Positions 41,471 to 50,452 of a DNA stretch of 64,000 nucleotides are shown here, piece after piece. The position numbers and the translations under genes were made by a program. The notes under the pieces are model-generated. The model made no database searches. It was given only the letters and a program-made list of their open reading frames with translations, and had not been told where the DNA came from. The stretch's first letter is position 1. Each line of letters opens with the position of its first letter. Source of the stretch: Actinoplanes octamycinicus (GTDB lineage Bacteria > Actinomycetota > Actinomycetes > Mycobacteriales > Micromonosporaceae); NCBI RefSeq assembly GCF_014205225.1, contig NZ_JACHNB010000001.1:5003501-5067500 (forward strand), given 5' to 3'.

Positions 41471-43912
41471 ATGCTGAGAACCGACCTGCACGCGGGCTGG
41501 ACCGTGCGCGCCGCCGGTGGACCGGTCCCGGACGAGATCGCCGCCGAGCGGGTCCGGGCCACCGTGCCCGGCACGGTGCACACCGACCTGCTGGACGCCG
41601 AGCTGATCCCGGACCCGTACCTGGGCGAGAACGAGGCGGCGCTGGTCTGGTTCCACCGGGCCGCGTGGCTCTACGAGACGACGCTGCGGGCCGCGCCGGC
41701 CGCCGCCGACGAGCGGGTCGACCTGGTCTTCGAGGGGCTCGACACGGTCGCCACGGTGAGTCTGGACGGGGCCGAGCTGGGCCGCACCGCGAACATGCAC
41801 CGGAGCTACCGGTTCGATGTGCGGGACCGGCTGCGCGACGGCGGGATCCCGCTGGCGGTGCGGTTCGACCCGGCCATCGAGTACGCCGAGGAGCTGCAGA
41901 AGGTGATCGGGGAACGACCCCGTCCCTATCCGCACCCGTTCAACGCCGTACGCAAAATGGCCTGTTCCTTCGGCTGGGATTGGGGTCCTGACCTGCAGAC
42001 GGCCGGGATCTGGAAGCCGGTGCGGCTGGAGCGCTGGCGGGTGGCCCGGCTGGCGTCGGTGCGGCCCCTCGCCACGCTGGACGCCGACGGCACCGGCCGG
42101 CTCACGCTGCACGTGGACGTGGAGCGGTCCGGGCTCACCGAGGCGACCGACTTGACCGTGGAGGTGACGCTCGGCGAGCAGGCCACCAGCTTCACCATCA
42201 AAAAAGACGAAATTTCGGGCATGATCGAAATTTCGGTGCCGAACGCGCCGGTCTGGTGGCCGATCGGCTACGGCGACCAGCCGTTGGTCGACCTGAGCGT
42301 GCGACTGAAAGAAGATCATTATCAGACCCGGATCGGCTTCCGCGCAGTAACGGTGGATGAGACGCCGGACGAGATCGGGAGCGCTTTCACGCTGCACGTG
42401 AACGGCCGGTCGATCTTCGTCCGCGGCCTCAACTGGATCCCCGAGGACCACCTGCTCACCCGCCTGACCAGGGACGTCTACGCGGCGGCGATCGACCGGG
42501 CGGTCGAGGCCCACACCAACCTGCTGCGCGTCTGGGGCGGCGGCATCTACGAGAACGAGGACTTCTACGACCTCTGCGACGAGCGCGGCATCCTGGTCTG
42601 GCAGGACTTCCCGCTCGCGTGCGCGGCCTACGCCGAGGAGGAGCCGCTGCGCTCGGAGATCCTCGCCGAGGCCCGGGAGAACGTCGCCCGGCTCACCCCG
42701 CACCCGTCACTCGCGCTGTGGAACGGCGGCAACGAGAACATCTGGGGCCACCAGGACTGGGACTGGAAGTCGAAGCTCGGCGACCTGACCTGGGGTGCGA
42801 AGTATTACTACGAGGACTTCCCGGCGCTGCTCGCCGAGCTGGACCCGACCCGCCCGTACCATCCGGGCAGCCCGTCCAGCCCCGGCCACGACCCCGAGGT
42901 GGTCCACCCGAACGACGACCGGTACGGCACCCGGCACGAGTGGGAGGCGTGGAACCGGGAGGACTACACCCACCACGACACCTTCCTGCCCCGGTTCTGC
43001 TCGGAGTTCGGCTGGCAGGCGCCGCCCACCTGGTCGACGCTGCGCGAGTCGCTCGCCCCGGAGGACTTCGACCAGGAGTCGCCGGCCTTCCTGCGGCACC
43101 AGAAGGCGGAGGACGGCAACGGCAAACTGAACCGCGGGGTCGCCCGCCACATGCGGGTGCCCGAGGAGTTCGAGGCGTGGCACTGGGCGACGCAGCTCAA
43201 CCAGGCGCGGGCCACCTCGTACGCGATCGCGCACCTGCGCGGTCACGCGCCGCGCACCATGGGCAGCATCCTCTGGCAGCTCAACGACTGCTGGCCGGTC
43301 ACCTCGTGGGCGGTCGTCGACGGCGCCGGCCGGCGCAAACCCGCGTGGTACGCGCTGCGCCGCTCCTACGCGCCCCGGCTGCTCACCTTCCGCGGGCCGG
43401 AATTGGTCGCGGTCAACGACACCGGCACGGCCTGGCAGGCGACGGTCCGGTTGCGCCGCGCCGGCTTCGACGGGTCGCTGCACGCGTCGTCGGAGGTCAC
43501 CGTGGACGTCCCGGCCCGGTCGGTCGCGGCCGTCAAGCTCGGCGAGGCGCTCACCACGCCCGGCGACGCCACCCGCGAGGTGCTGGTCGCGGACGTCGGC
43601 GGGCTGCGCGCCACGCACCTGTTCGCCGAGGACTTCGATCTCCGGTACGACCCCGCGGCCCTGACAGCGGACATCAGCGCGGCCGAGGGCGGATACTCCA
43701 TCACCGTGACCGCTGCCTCGTTCGCCCGTGACATCGCCGTGCTGGCCGACAAGGTCGACCCGGACGCGGTGGTCGACGACATGCTCGTCGACCTGCTGCC
43801 GGGCGAGACCCACACGTTCCGGGTGCGGACCGCCTGGGCCGACCCCGACGGCTTCCTCGCCCCGGCGGTGCTGCGCTCGGCGAACACGCTCGCCGCTCCG
43901 GCCGGGGCCTGA
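41471..43912 (+). CDS. Beta-mannosidase, glycoside hydrolase family 2
   Basis: 813 residues. The ATG at 41471 has GGAG upstream and gives the usual N-terminus (LHAGWTVRAAGGPVPDEIAA, then TVPGTVHTDLL). The mannosidase-specific motif MACSFGWDWGPDLQTAGIWK is present. The catalytic barrel has LRVWGGGIYENEDFYDLCDE, the acid/base Glu in NGGNENIWG and the nucleophile Glu in FCSEFGWQAPP. It releases mannose from the non-reducing end of mannooligosaccharides. It has no signal peptide and is thus intracellular. A sensor-domain gene follows 5 bp after the stop. Confidence 0.95.
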   Translation: MLRTDLHAGWTVRAAGGPVPDEIAAERVRATVPGTVHTDLLDAELIPDPYLGENEAALVWFHRAAWLYETTLRAAPAAADERVDLVFEGLDTVATVSLDGAELGRTANMHRSYRFDVRDRLRDGGIPLAVRFDPAIEYAEELQKVIGERPRPYPHPFNAVRKMACSFGWDWGPDLQTAGIWKPVRLERWRVARLASVRPLATLDADGTGRLTLHVDVERSGLTEATDLTVEVTLGEQATSFTIKKDEISGMIEISVPNAPVWWPIGYGDQPLVDLSVRLKEDHYQTRIGFRAVTVDETPDEIGSAFTLHVNGRSIFVRGLNWIPEDHLLTRLTRDVYAAAIDRAVEAHTNLLRVWGGGIYENEDFYDLCDERGILVWQDFPLACAAYAEEEPLRSEILAEARENVARLTPHPSLALWNGGNENIWGHQDWDWKSKLGDLTWGAKYYYEDFPALLAELDPTRPYHPGSPSSPGHDPEVVHPNDDRYGTRHEWEAWNREDYTHHDTFLPRFCSEFGWQAPPTWSTLRESLAPEDFDQESPAFLRHQKAEDGNGKLNRGVARHMRVPEEFEAWHWATQLNQARATSYAIAHLRGHAPRTMGSILWQLNDCWPVTSWAVVDGAGRRKPAWYALRRSYAPRLLTFRGPELVAVNDTGTAWQATVRLRRAGFDGSLHASSEVTVDVPARSVAAVKLGEALTTPGDATREVLVADVGGLRATHLFAEDFDLRYDPAALTADISAAEGGYSITVTAASFARDIAVLADKVDPDAVVDDMLVDLLPGETHTFRVRTAWADPDGFLAPAVLRSANTLAAPAGA

Positions 43913-43917
43913 CCGCG

Positions 43918-44784
43918 GTGGCCGGCGGGCTGATCGGGCTGGTGCTGACCGGCAGCGCCGACCGGATCGGGGTGGAGCCGTTCTTCATGGAGCTGATCGC
44001 CGGCATGGAGGAGGCGCTCGCCCCGGCCGGGGTCACCGTGCTGCTGCTGGTGGTCCCGGACCTCGACGCCGAGCTGGCCACCTATCAGCGCTGGGCGCGG
44101 GATCGCACGGTGGCCGCCGTGGTGGTGGTCAACCTGGTGCACGACGACGTCCGGCCGGACCATGTGGCCCGGCTCGGCCTGCCGGTGGTGCTGGCCGGCA
44201 AGCACCCCGGGCCGTTCGCCAAGGTGGTCACCGACGACGCCGGGGCGATGACCACCGCGATCGAGACGCTCAGCGGGCTCGGCCACCGGGTGATCGGCCG
44301 GGTCAGCGGCCCGGCCGAGCTGCTGCACACCGCGGAGCGGACCAGCGCGATCCGGTCCGCGGCCGCGGCGCACGGCGTCTCGGTGGTGATCGTCGAGGGT
44401 GACTACAGCGCCGAGGGCGGCGTGCGTGGCCTGCGCGAGCTGCTCGCCGGGTCACCGGCGCCGACCGCGATCGTCTTCGACAACGACGTGATGGCGGTCG
44501 CCGCGGAGCAGGAGCTGATCCGTTCCCGGGTGCCGGTGCCCGGCCGGATCAGCCTGCTCGCCTGCGACGACTCGCCGCTGTGCGAGCTGGCCGTGCCGCC
44601 GCTGTCGGCGCTCAGCACGGACGTGCACGAGCACGGGCTGACGCTCGGGCGGGCGGTGCTCGACCTGGTCCGGGGTGAGGCCGGGCGGGAGCACCCCGGA
44701 CCGTCGGTGAGCATCCGGCAGCGGGAGAGCACCGGCCCGGCGCCGGCCCAGGATCTCCTCAGCGGCCGGCGGCCGCCGGGATGA
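43918..44784 (+). CDS. LacI/GalR-type sugar-sensor domain protein lacking the DNA-binding domain
   Basis: 288 residues from a GTG at 43918. The sequence begins directly with the first strand of the periplasmic-binding-protein-like sensor (LIGLVLTGSADRIGVEPFF) and continues with IVFDNDVMAVAAEQELI and SLLACDDSPLCELAVPPLSA, classic LacI sensor signatures. The N-terminal helix-turn-helix and hinge helix (about 55 residues) are missing, and the region before it is the end of the mannosidase gene with only 5 bp between. It may be a remnant, an oligomer partner or a soluble sugar sensor. It overlaps the convergent DUF1918 gene by 26 bp. Confidence 0.85.
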   Translation: MAGGLIGLVLTGSADRIGVEPFFMELIAGMEEALAPAGVTVLLLVVPDLDAELATYQRWARDRTVAAVVVVNLVHDDVRPDHVARLGLPVVLAGKHPGPFAKVVTDDAGAMTTAIETLSGLGHRVIGRVSGPAELLHTAERTSAIRSAAAAHGVSVVIVEGDYSAEGGVRGLRELLAGSPAPTAIVFDNDVMAVAAEQELIRSRVPVPGRISLLACDDSPLCELAVPPLSALSTDVHEHGLTLGRAVLDLVRGEAGREHPGPSVSIRQRESTGPAPAQDLLSGRRPPG

Positions 44785-44953
44785 CGTGCGCCTCCGGACC
44801 GGGGAAGACCAGTCCGGTGTGGCCGTCCGACCACCGGACCTCGTAGGGCGGCGTGCCGTCCTGATGGTGCAGCCGGACGATCGTGCCGACCCGGTCGCCG
44901 TCGCCGACGTGCCGCCCGTTGACCACGATCCGGTCCCCTTCGTGCGCGATCAT
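44759..44953 (-). CDS. DUF1918 family small protein
   Basis: 64 residues, the usual DUF1918 size. The ATG at 44953 has GGAGG upstream. Family pattern: MIAHEGDRIVVNGRHVGDGD, RVGTIVRLHHQDGTPPYEVR and WSDGHTGLVFPGPEAHV, an SH3-like small beta barrel. Function is unknown; it is common in actinobacteria. Its last 26 bp lie within the convergent sensor-domain gene. Confidence 0.9.
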   Translation of the reverse strand: MIAHEGDRIVVNGRHVGDGDRVGTIVRLHHQDGTPPYEVRWSDGHTGLVFPGPEAHVIPAAAGR

Positions 44954-45169
44954 GTGCCTGCCTCCGTTCGGGTTGTCGTCCTGGCAGCATCGCACCGCCG
45001 GGCCGTGGTGCGTCCGGATTGCGCCATCTGCCAGGACGGGCATCGTGCCCGAACCCGGTGATCAGCATGAATGCCCAGGTCAGCGCGGAATGTCGGAAGT
45101 CTGCCGGAAGCGACTCCCCGGCCGCTCGGGAAGGATGTCCGGAACGGGGATTCAGGTACGGGGGTGCCG

Positions 45170-45442
45170 ATGATGATGATCGTGATCGTCGCGCTGACCG
45201 GGTTGGTGGTCGCGCTCGGTCTGGCCTTCTGGCCGTGGCCACGGCGACGGCCGGTGCCCCGGCACACCGGCCGCCTGGTCGCGCCGCCGCCACCCCTGCC
45301 GGACAGCCTGGAGGGCGTGCTCACCGCCCAGCTGCTGGCCGGCGAGATCTCGTCGCAGCAGTACGTGCGCGCCCTGGAGCGGATCGCCGCCCGGGACGAG
45401 CGCCGGCACCCGATGTCGGTGCCCCGCGACTACCGCCCCTGA
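45170..45442 (+). CDS. Small membrane protein, first of two tandem paralogues (SHOCT-like C-terminus)
   Basis: 90 residues. One N-terminal membrane helix (MMMIVIVALTGLVVALGLAF), the junction FWPWPRRRP, a Pro-rich linker and a short helical end SLEGVLTAQLLAGEISSQQY followed by VRALERIAARDERRHPMSVP. The end resembles a SHOCT domain, a short helix pair found at C-termini of many small membrane proteins. The ATG at 45170 is used; a GTG 6 bases earlier is possible. The next gene is a clear paralogue. Confidence 0.65.
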   Translation: MMMIVIVALTGLVVALGLAFWPWPRRRPVPRHTGRLVAPPPPLPDSLEGVLTAQLLAGEISSQQYVRALERIAARDERRHPMSVPRDYRP

Positions 45443-45515
45443 GTGGATCATCAGCTGGGCTCGCTCCCAGAATGCAGGTGTGCGCACCACGACACCGGGG
45501 TATCGAGGGGCGACC

Positions 45516-45854
45516 ATGACTGTCCGGGGGATGATCGAGATGGTGTTGTCCGTGCTCGGCGGCGGCGTGCTGGCCGCGCTGACGCTGGCCTTCTGGCCAT
45601 GTCGCCGGGGTGGCCCGGCGGGACCGGTGACCGGCCCCGGCCCGCTCTCCACCGTCCTGCTGCCGGCCGCGGTGGTCGCCGCCCCGCCGCCGGTGCCGCG
45701 CGCCGAGAGCACCGAGGGACTGCTGGTCGTCCAGCTGCTGCGCGACGAGCTGAGCCCGGCCCACTACCGCACCGCGATGGCGTCGCTGGCCGCCCGCGAG
45801 GAGGCCCGCAACCCGATGCGCCTGCCCGGCGAGATCGGCCCCGCGGCGGACTAG
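45516..45854 (+). CDS. Small membrane protein, second tandem paralogue
   Basis: 112 residues from the ATG at 45516. It shares with the upstream gene a membrane helix ending ALTLAFWPCRRG, a Pro-rich linker, and the C-terminal pattern STEGLLVVQLLRDELSPAHY then RTAMASLAAREEARNPMRLP. The N-terminus is longer (MTVRGMIEMVLSVLGGGVLA). The TAG stop directly abuts the stop codon of the convergent gene, with no base between them. Function unknown. Confidence 0.65.
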   Translation: MTVRGMIEMVLSVLGGGVLAALTLAFWPCRRGGPAGPVTGPGPLSTVLLPAAVVAAPPPVPRAESTEGLLVVQLLRDELSPAHYRTAMASLAAREEARNPMRLPGEIGPAAD

Positions 45855-46325
45855 CTAGGCACCGGCACGGCGGTCCAGCGGGCCCCACTCGGCCGAGCCC
45901 TGCGACTCGACCAGCTCCCGGGCCTCGTCCAGGGCGGCCAGGTCGATCCAGGCGACCGGGCGGTGGCACCGGACCAGCGGCTCGTTGTCCGGGCCGCGGC
46001 CCGCCTCGGTGCCGGTCAGCAGCCACGGGCGCACCCCGGGGCCGCGCAGGTCGCGCAGGTGCAGGTAGTCGTAGAGGCGCCGGGCCACCCACAGCCTCGG
46101 CGAGCGGTCCCCCCACCACGGCTCGACGGCGAGCGAGCTGGCGGACAGGCCGGGCAGCCGGATCCCGGTCAGCGAGTCCCGGCTGCTGCCCTCGCCGCAC
46201 TCCCGCAGATCGGTGGCCGGGCCGCGGGACCAGCGCACGTAGAGGTCGTCGCGATGGGCGCCGAGGGTGGCGGCGACGGCGTCCAGGTCGGGGAGCACGG
46301 GCAGGTCGTCGTACGGGTGAGGCAC
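45855..46325 (-). CDS. DUF6098-like protein
   Basis: 156 residues from a GTG at 46325 (weak ribosome site; the start is the most likely one because the conserved part begins at once). Recognisable pattern: DLPVLPDLDAVAATLGAHRD, LYVRWSRGPATDL, SRDSLTGIRLPGLSASSLAV, EPWWGDRSPRLWVARRLYDY. This matches my memory of actinobacterial DUF6098 proteins. Late on, WLLTGTEAGRGPDNEPLVRC looks like a pocket. No known function. Confidence 0.65.
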   Translation of the reverse strand: MPHPYDDLPVLPDLDAVAATLGAHRDDLYVRWSRGPATDLRECGEGSSRDSLTGIRLPGLSASSLAVEPWWGDRSPRLWVARRLYDYLHLRDLRGPGVRPWLLTGTEAGRGPDNEPLVRCHRPVAWIDLAALDEARELVESQGSAEWGPLDRRAGA

Positions 46326-46430
46326 GGACGGCGGATGCCCGCCGGAAGTCCGATCAATCCTGTGCGCGGCGGCACACCGGGCGGCGGGCCCGGCGTGGAA
46401 AGGTGGAGCCGGGCGACGAAAGGGCGGGGC

Positions 46431-46997
46431 ATGACGGAGATCGTGCTGATCCGGCACGGGCAGACCGAGTGGAGTGCGAACGGACGGCACACCTCGTTCA
46501 CCGATCTGGAGCTGACCGGGGAGGGCGAGGCGCAGGCGCGCCGGGCCGGCGAGCGGCTGGGCGGGCGGCGGTTCGCCGCGGTGCTGTCCAGCCCGCGGCG
46601 GCGCGCGCTGCGGACCGCCGAGCTGGCCGGGCTGACCGTCACCGAGGTGACCGAGGACCTGGCCGAGTGGAACTACGGGGAGTACGAGGGGATCACCACC
46701 AAGGAGATCCGGGCCGGGCGGCCGGACTGGTCGCTGTGGGCGCACGGCTGCCCGGGCGGCGAGTCGCCGGCCGAGGTCGGCGCCCGGCTCGACCGGGTGC
46801 TGGCCCGGGCCCGTGAGCTGGACGGCGACGTGGCACTGGTCGGGCACGGGCACAGCCTGCGGGTCGCCGGGGCGCGCTGGGTCGGGCTGCCGCCGAGCGC
46901 CGGCGGCTTGCTGAAACTGGACACCGCGACGCTTTCCACGCTCGGTTTCGAGCACGCCGTCGACCCGGTGCTGACCAGCTGGAACGCGCCCTGCTGA
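46431..46997 (+). CDS. Histidine phosphatase family protein (phosphoglycerate mutase-like)
   Basis: 188 residues. The RHG motif IVLIRHGQTEWSANGRHT holds the phospho-accepting histidine; the second active histidine is in ALVGHGHSLRV, and the acid is in DLAEWNYGEYEGITT. Members dephosphorylate sugars, small metabolites or proteins. The ATG at 46431 follows AGGGCGGGG. The closest types are the acid-phosphatase/mutase proteins with EWNYGEYEG. It is convergent with the GH3 gene, separated by a strong hairpin. Confidence 0.92.
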   Translation: MTEIVLIRHGQTEWSANGRHTSFTDLELTGEGEAQARRAGERLGGRRFAAVLSSPRRRALRTAELAGLTVTEVTEDLAEWNYGEYEGITTKEIRAGRPDWSLWAHGCPGGESPAEVGARLDRVLARARELDGDVALVGHGHSLRVAGARWVGLPPSAGGLLKLDTATLSTLGFEHAVDPVLTSWNAPC

Positions 46998-47021
46998 GCA
47001 GGCGGTGACCCGTCATCGGGC

Positions 47022-47064
47022 GGCCGGCCCGTCATCGCAGGACGGTTGCGATGACGGGCCGGCC
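47022..47064. terminator. Bidirectional terminator, 18-bp perfect stem
   Basis: GGCCGGCCCGTCATCGCA pairs perfectly with TGCGATGACGGGCCGGCC around a 7-base loop. It occupies the 74-bp gap between the convergent histidine phosphatase and beta-glucosidase genes. There is no T run on either side. Confidence 0.8.
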
Positions 47065-47071
47065 GGCCCGG

Positions 47072-49438
47072 TCACAGGGTGGCTCGGATGTCGCCCAGGC
47101 CGCGAGCGATCAGCAATTGTCCACCGGAGGCACGCTCCCAGTCTCCCGTCGTGGTATTCCACACACGCCACATCCGCGCGTCGGTCGCCACGGTGACCCG
47201 GGCCGACTCGCCCGGCGCCACCGTGACGGCGGTCCAGCCGGCCAGCCGGACCGGCTGCTCCGGGTCGTCCGGGCGCAGGTAGACCTGCACCACCTCGCGG
47301 CTGGTCCGGGTCCCGGTGTTGGTCACGGTCGCGGTCACCGACGGCGGCTCGCCGTCGATCAGGCGCACGTCGGAGTACTCCCACGCGCCGTAGCCCAGCC
47401 CGTGACCGAACCAGAAGGCCGGCTCCGGGGCGCGGCCCGCGTAGTGCCCGCGATAGCCGAGGAACGGACCTTCGGCGTACGCCAGCTTGCCGTCCACCGG
47501 CGTCACCGACCAGGCCGGCGACTTCTCGTCGGCGGCCGGGAACGTGGTGACCAGCCGCCCGGCCGGCTCGATGTCGCCGAGCAGCGCCGCCGCGACCGCG
47601 TGCCCGCCCTCCTGGCCGGGCAGCCCGGCCCAGAGCACCGCGTCGACCCGGGACAGCCAGGGCATCAGCACCGGGGTCGCGGCGTTGACCACCACGACCG
47701 TCCGGCGGGCCGCCCCGGCTACCGCCTCGACCAGCGCGTCCTGCGCGCCGGGCAGGGCCAGCGTCGACTTGTCCACCGACTCGGTCTCCTGCTCCTCGGT
47801 CAGGCCGACCACCACCACGGCCACGTCCGCGGTGGCCGCCGCCCGGACGGCGTCGTCCAGCACGTCGACGGTGGAGCGCGGCGCCACGTGCCCGATCAGG
47901 CCGAACAGCCCGGTGTTCGCGAACGTGCCGTCGGTGAGCAGCTCGACCCGGGCGGTCAGCAGATCGCCCTCGGCCGCGGTGACCGGGTCGACGCGCAGCG
48001 GCGGGGTGAGCACCGGCTCGGCGAACCCGTTCCCGGTCAGGTCGAGCCGGTAGTCCATGGTCTGCCGCCCGGCGCTGACCGACCAGGCGCCGGCGCCGAG
48101 GACGCCCAGCTCGACCGGGCCGGCCACGGTGACCCGGCCGGTCAGCTCGGCGGTGTGCACCACGCCGTCGAAGTCGTCGTCCATCCCGACCATGGTCGAG
48201 GACTGCGCGCAGTAGCGGCTCTCCAGCTCGGCCCCGTCCGCGTCGAACAGCCGGACCCGGATGCCCGGCCTGCCGCTGACCGGGTCGGTGAGGAAGCCGC
48301 CGCGGGCCGGGACCGGGCGGGTGCGCACCTCCACGCCGTCGGTCACCGTCACCTCGTCCAGCAGCGCGGTCATCCCCTCCGCGACGCTCGCCTGGTAGGG
48401 CGGGTTGACCTGGGCGGAGCCGCCGCCCATGGCGATGGTCTGCACGGCGTGCCGGCCGATCACCGCGATCCGGGCGCCGCGGGTCAGCGGCAGGGTGTCG
48501 TCCTCGTTGCGCAGGACCGTCATGCCGGTCGCGGCGAGCCGGGTGAGCTGCTCCTTGCGCACCGCGCTGTCCGGCGCCGGGAGATCGGCCGGGTAGTCGC
48601 GCGGGGTGCCCAGCGCGCCGACCCGCCCGGCCAGCCGGAGCAGCCGCTCCAGGTGGTCGTCGATCACCGACTCGTCGACCTCGCCGCGCTCCACCGCCTC
48701 GACCAGGGCCCGGCCCCACGGGCCGCCCGGGCCGGGCATGACCAGGTCCAGCCCGCCGTTCGCGGAGGCCGCGGTGGTCCTGGTGGCGAACCAGTCCGAC
48801 ATGATCAGGCCGCGGTAGCCCCACTCGCCCTTGACGATCTCGTTGTTCACGTGCCGCTGCTCGGTGGCGGCGACCCCGTTGACGTCGTTGTAGGCCGCCA
48901 TCATGGTCCAGGCGTCGGCCTCCTCGACGGCGATCTCGAACGGCAGCAGGTACACCTCGCGCAGGGTGGCCTCGTCGACCACACTGTCCACGGTGTTCCG
49001 CTCGGTCTCCGACTCGTTGGCCACCAGGTGTTTCAGGCAGGCGGCCACGCCCTGGTCCTGCATGCCGCGCACGTAGGCGGCGGCCAGTTTGCCGGTGAGC
49101 AGCGGATCCTCCGAGTACGCCTCGAAGAGCCGGCCGCCGAGCGGGCTGCGGTGCAGGTTGATGGTCGGGCCGAGGACCACGTGGACGCGCTGGGCGAGGG
49201 CCTCCTCAGCGAGGATGCGGCCGACCTCGTACGCCGCGGTGGTGTCCCAGGCGGAGGCGAGCAGTGTCGCGTTCGGAAAGAGGGCGACCACCCGGCCGCC
49301 GCTGAACTTGAGGCCGCGGACGCCGGTCGGCCCGTCGGAGAGCCGGATCTCGTGCAGCCCGATCCCGTCGTGCGGCGCCAGGGTGAACGTGCTGGCGCCG
49401 GTGAGCAGAGCGACCTTGGTGGCCAGGTCGAGTGTCAT
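47072..49438 (-). CDS. Beta-glucosidase-like enzyme, glycoside hydrolase family 3
   Basis: 788 residues. GH3 N-terminal barrel: DGPTGVRGLKFSGGRVVALF, GPTINLHRSPLGGRLFEAYS, KHLVANESETERNTVDSVVD and the nucleophile Asp in GLIMSDWFATRT. The second domain has MTVLRNEDDTLPL. A PA14-like insertion (GIRVRLFDADGAELESRYC) and a C-terminal fibronectin-like domain (TVTNTGTRTSREVVQVYLRP) complete the long type. There is no signal peptide. It would release glucose (or xylose) from beta-linked oligosaccharides. The ATG at 49438 leaves only 39 bp to the divergent LacI gene. Confidence 0.94.
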   Translation of the reverse strand: MTLDLATKVALLTGASTFTLAPHDGIGLHEIRLSDGPTGVRGLKFSGGRVVALFPNATLLASAWDTTAAYEVGRILAEEALAQRVHVVLGPTINLHRSPLGGRLFEAYSEDPLLTGKLAAAYVRGMQDQGVAACLKHLVANESETERNTVDSVVDEATLREVYLLPFEIAVEEADAWTMMAAYNDVNGVAATEQRHVNNEIVKGEWGYRGLIMSDWFATRTTAASANGGLDLVMPGPGGPWGRALVEAVERGEVDESVIDDHLERLLRLAGRVGALGTPRDYPADLPAPDSAVRKEQLTRLAATGMTVLRNEDDTLPLTRGARIAVIGRHAVQTIAMGGGSAQVNPPYQASVAEGMTALLDEVTVTDGVEVRTRPVPARGGFLTDPVSGRPGIRVRLFDADGAELESRYCAQSSTMVGMDDDFDGVVHTAELTGRVTVAGPVELGVLGAGAWSVSAGRQTMDYRLDLTGNGFAEPVLTPPLRVDPVTAAEGDLLTARVELLTDGTFANTGLFGLIGHVAPRSTVDVLDDAVRAAATADVAVVVVGLTEEQETESVDKSTLALPGAQDALVEAVAGAARRTVVVVNAATPVLMPWLSRVDAVLWAGLPGQEGGHAVAAALLGDIEPAGRLVTTFPAADEKSPAWSVTPVDGKLAYAEGPFLGYRGHYAGRAPEPAFWFGHGLGYGAWEYSDVRLIDGEPPSVTATVTNTGTRTSREVVQVYLRPDDPEQPVRLAGWTAVTVAPGESARVTVATDARMWRVWNTTTGDWERASGGQLLIARGLGDIRATL

Positions 49439-49477
49439 GCGTCCTATGCTGACACGTGTAAGTAGTAAAGTCACCCC
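49439..49477. promoter_or_regulatory. 39-bp divergent promoter/operator, beta-glucosidase/LacI
   Basis: The gap holds TGACACGTGTAAGTAGTAAA followed by GTCA: an AT-rich core flanked by TGAC/GTCA, with the palindrome ACACGTGT at its left. TAGTAAAG may serve as the -10 of the LacI gene, leaving almost no leader. A repressor here would block both genes. Confidence 0.5.
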
Positions 49478-50452
49478 ATGCCCGAGACCCGCCGGATCAC
49501 CAGCGCCGATGTCGCCCGCCGCGCGGGCGTGTCCCGGGCCACGGTCAGCTACGTGCTGAACGCCACGCCCGGCCAGAGCATCTCGCCGGCCACCCGGGAC
49601 CGGGTCCTGCGGGCCGCCGCCGGGCTCGGCTACGCGCCGTCGGCGGCCGCCCGCACCCTCCGCACCGGACGCTCCGACGTGGTCCTCTGCCTGCTGCCGG
49701 ACTGGCCGATCGGCAACGAGGTGGGCAACCTGCTGGGCAACCTGTCCACCGCGCTCGCCCGGGAGGGGCTCACCTTCGTGGCGCACCCGGGCAGCCGGGC
49801 GGACCGGCCGATCGCCGAGATCTGGAAGGCGATCACGCCGGCCGCGGTGCTGTCCTTCACCGACTTCTCCGACGACGAGACCGAGGCGATGCGGGCCGCC
49901 GGGGTGGCGCTGGTGGTCGCGCTGCTCGGCCGCGCCGGCCGGCACGGCCGCGAGCTGGAGGTGCCGCAGCAGCTGGTCGGCAGACGACAGGCGGAACACC
50001 TTGTGGGTACGGGCCACGCGCGCCTGGGCTACGCCTACCCGGACGACCCGCGCCTGCGGATCTTCGCCGACCCGCGGCTCGCCGGGGTGCGCGCCGCCCT
50101 CGGCCGGCAGCCGGTCGTGGAGACGGTGCCGCTCGACGCCGAACCGGCCGCCGAGGCGGTGCGGCGATGGCAGGCGGCCGGGGTGACCGGGGTGTGCGCG
50201 TACAACGACGAGGTGGCCCTCGCGGTCCTCGCCGGTGCGCGGACGCTGTCCCTGACCGGCCTCGCCGTGATCGGCGTGGACGACATCCCGGCGGCCCGGC
50301 TCGCGGTGCCCCCACTGACCACGGTGACCACGGACCAGCGGACCCTCGCCACCCACCTGGCCACGACGGTGGTCGCCGCGGTCAGCGGCCGCCCGGCCCC
50401 GATGCTGCCCACCGCGGACCTGATCCGAGTCGTCACCCGCGAGTCCGCCTGA
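49478..50452 (+). CDS. LacI family transcriptional regulator
   Basis: 324 residues. Helix-turn-helix at the N-terminus: ITSADVARRAGVSRATVSYV, followed by the hinge-region helix LRAAAGLGYAPSAAARTLRT. Sensor domain with the typical AVIGVDDIPAARLAVPPLTT. It diverges from the GH3 gene across 39 bp, so it most likely represses that gene and itself in the absence of a sugar ligand. After the stop, a 19-bp stretch from the gene's end (CGCGAGTCCGCCTGACCC) is repeated once about 41 bp downstream. Confidence 0.93.
   Translation: MPETRRITSADVARRAGVSRATVSYVLNATPGQSISPATRDRVLRAAAGLGYAPSAAARTLRTGRSDVVLCLLPDWPIGNEVGNLLGNLSTALAREGLTFVAHPGSRADRPIAEIWKAITPAAVLSFTDFSDDETEAMRAAGVALVVALLGRAGRHGRELEVPQQLVGRRQAEHLVGTGHARLGYAYPDDPRLRIFADPRLAGVRAALGRQPVVETVPLDAEPAAEAVRRWQAAGVTGVCAYNDEVALAVLAGARTLSLTGLAVIGVDDIPAARLAVPPLTTVTTDQRTLATHLATTVVAAVSGRPAPMLPTADLIRVVTRESA

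Noticed and set aside
43366..44373. A hidden N-terminal DNA-binding domain for the LacI-like sensor protein in another frame
   Set aside because: The preceding sequence encodes the end of the beta-mannosidase in a fully typical frame, and no helix-turn-helix pattern was found in the other frames.
46316..46326. A further GAGGCAC core of the palindrome family
   Set aside because: Only seven bases match and there is no complementary arm nearby; it lies at the start of the DUF6098-like gene.
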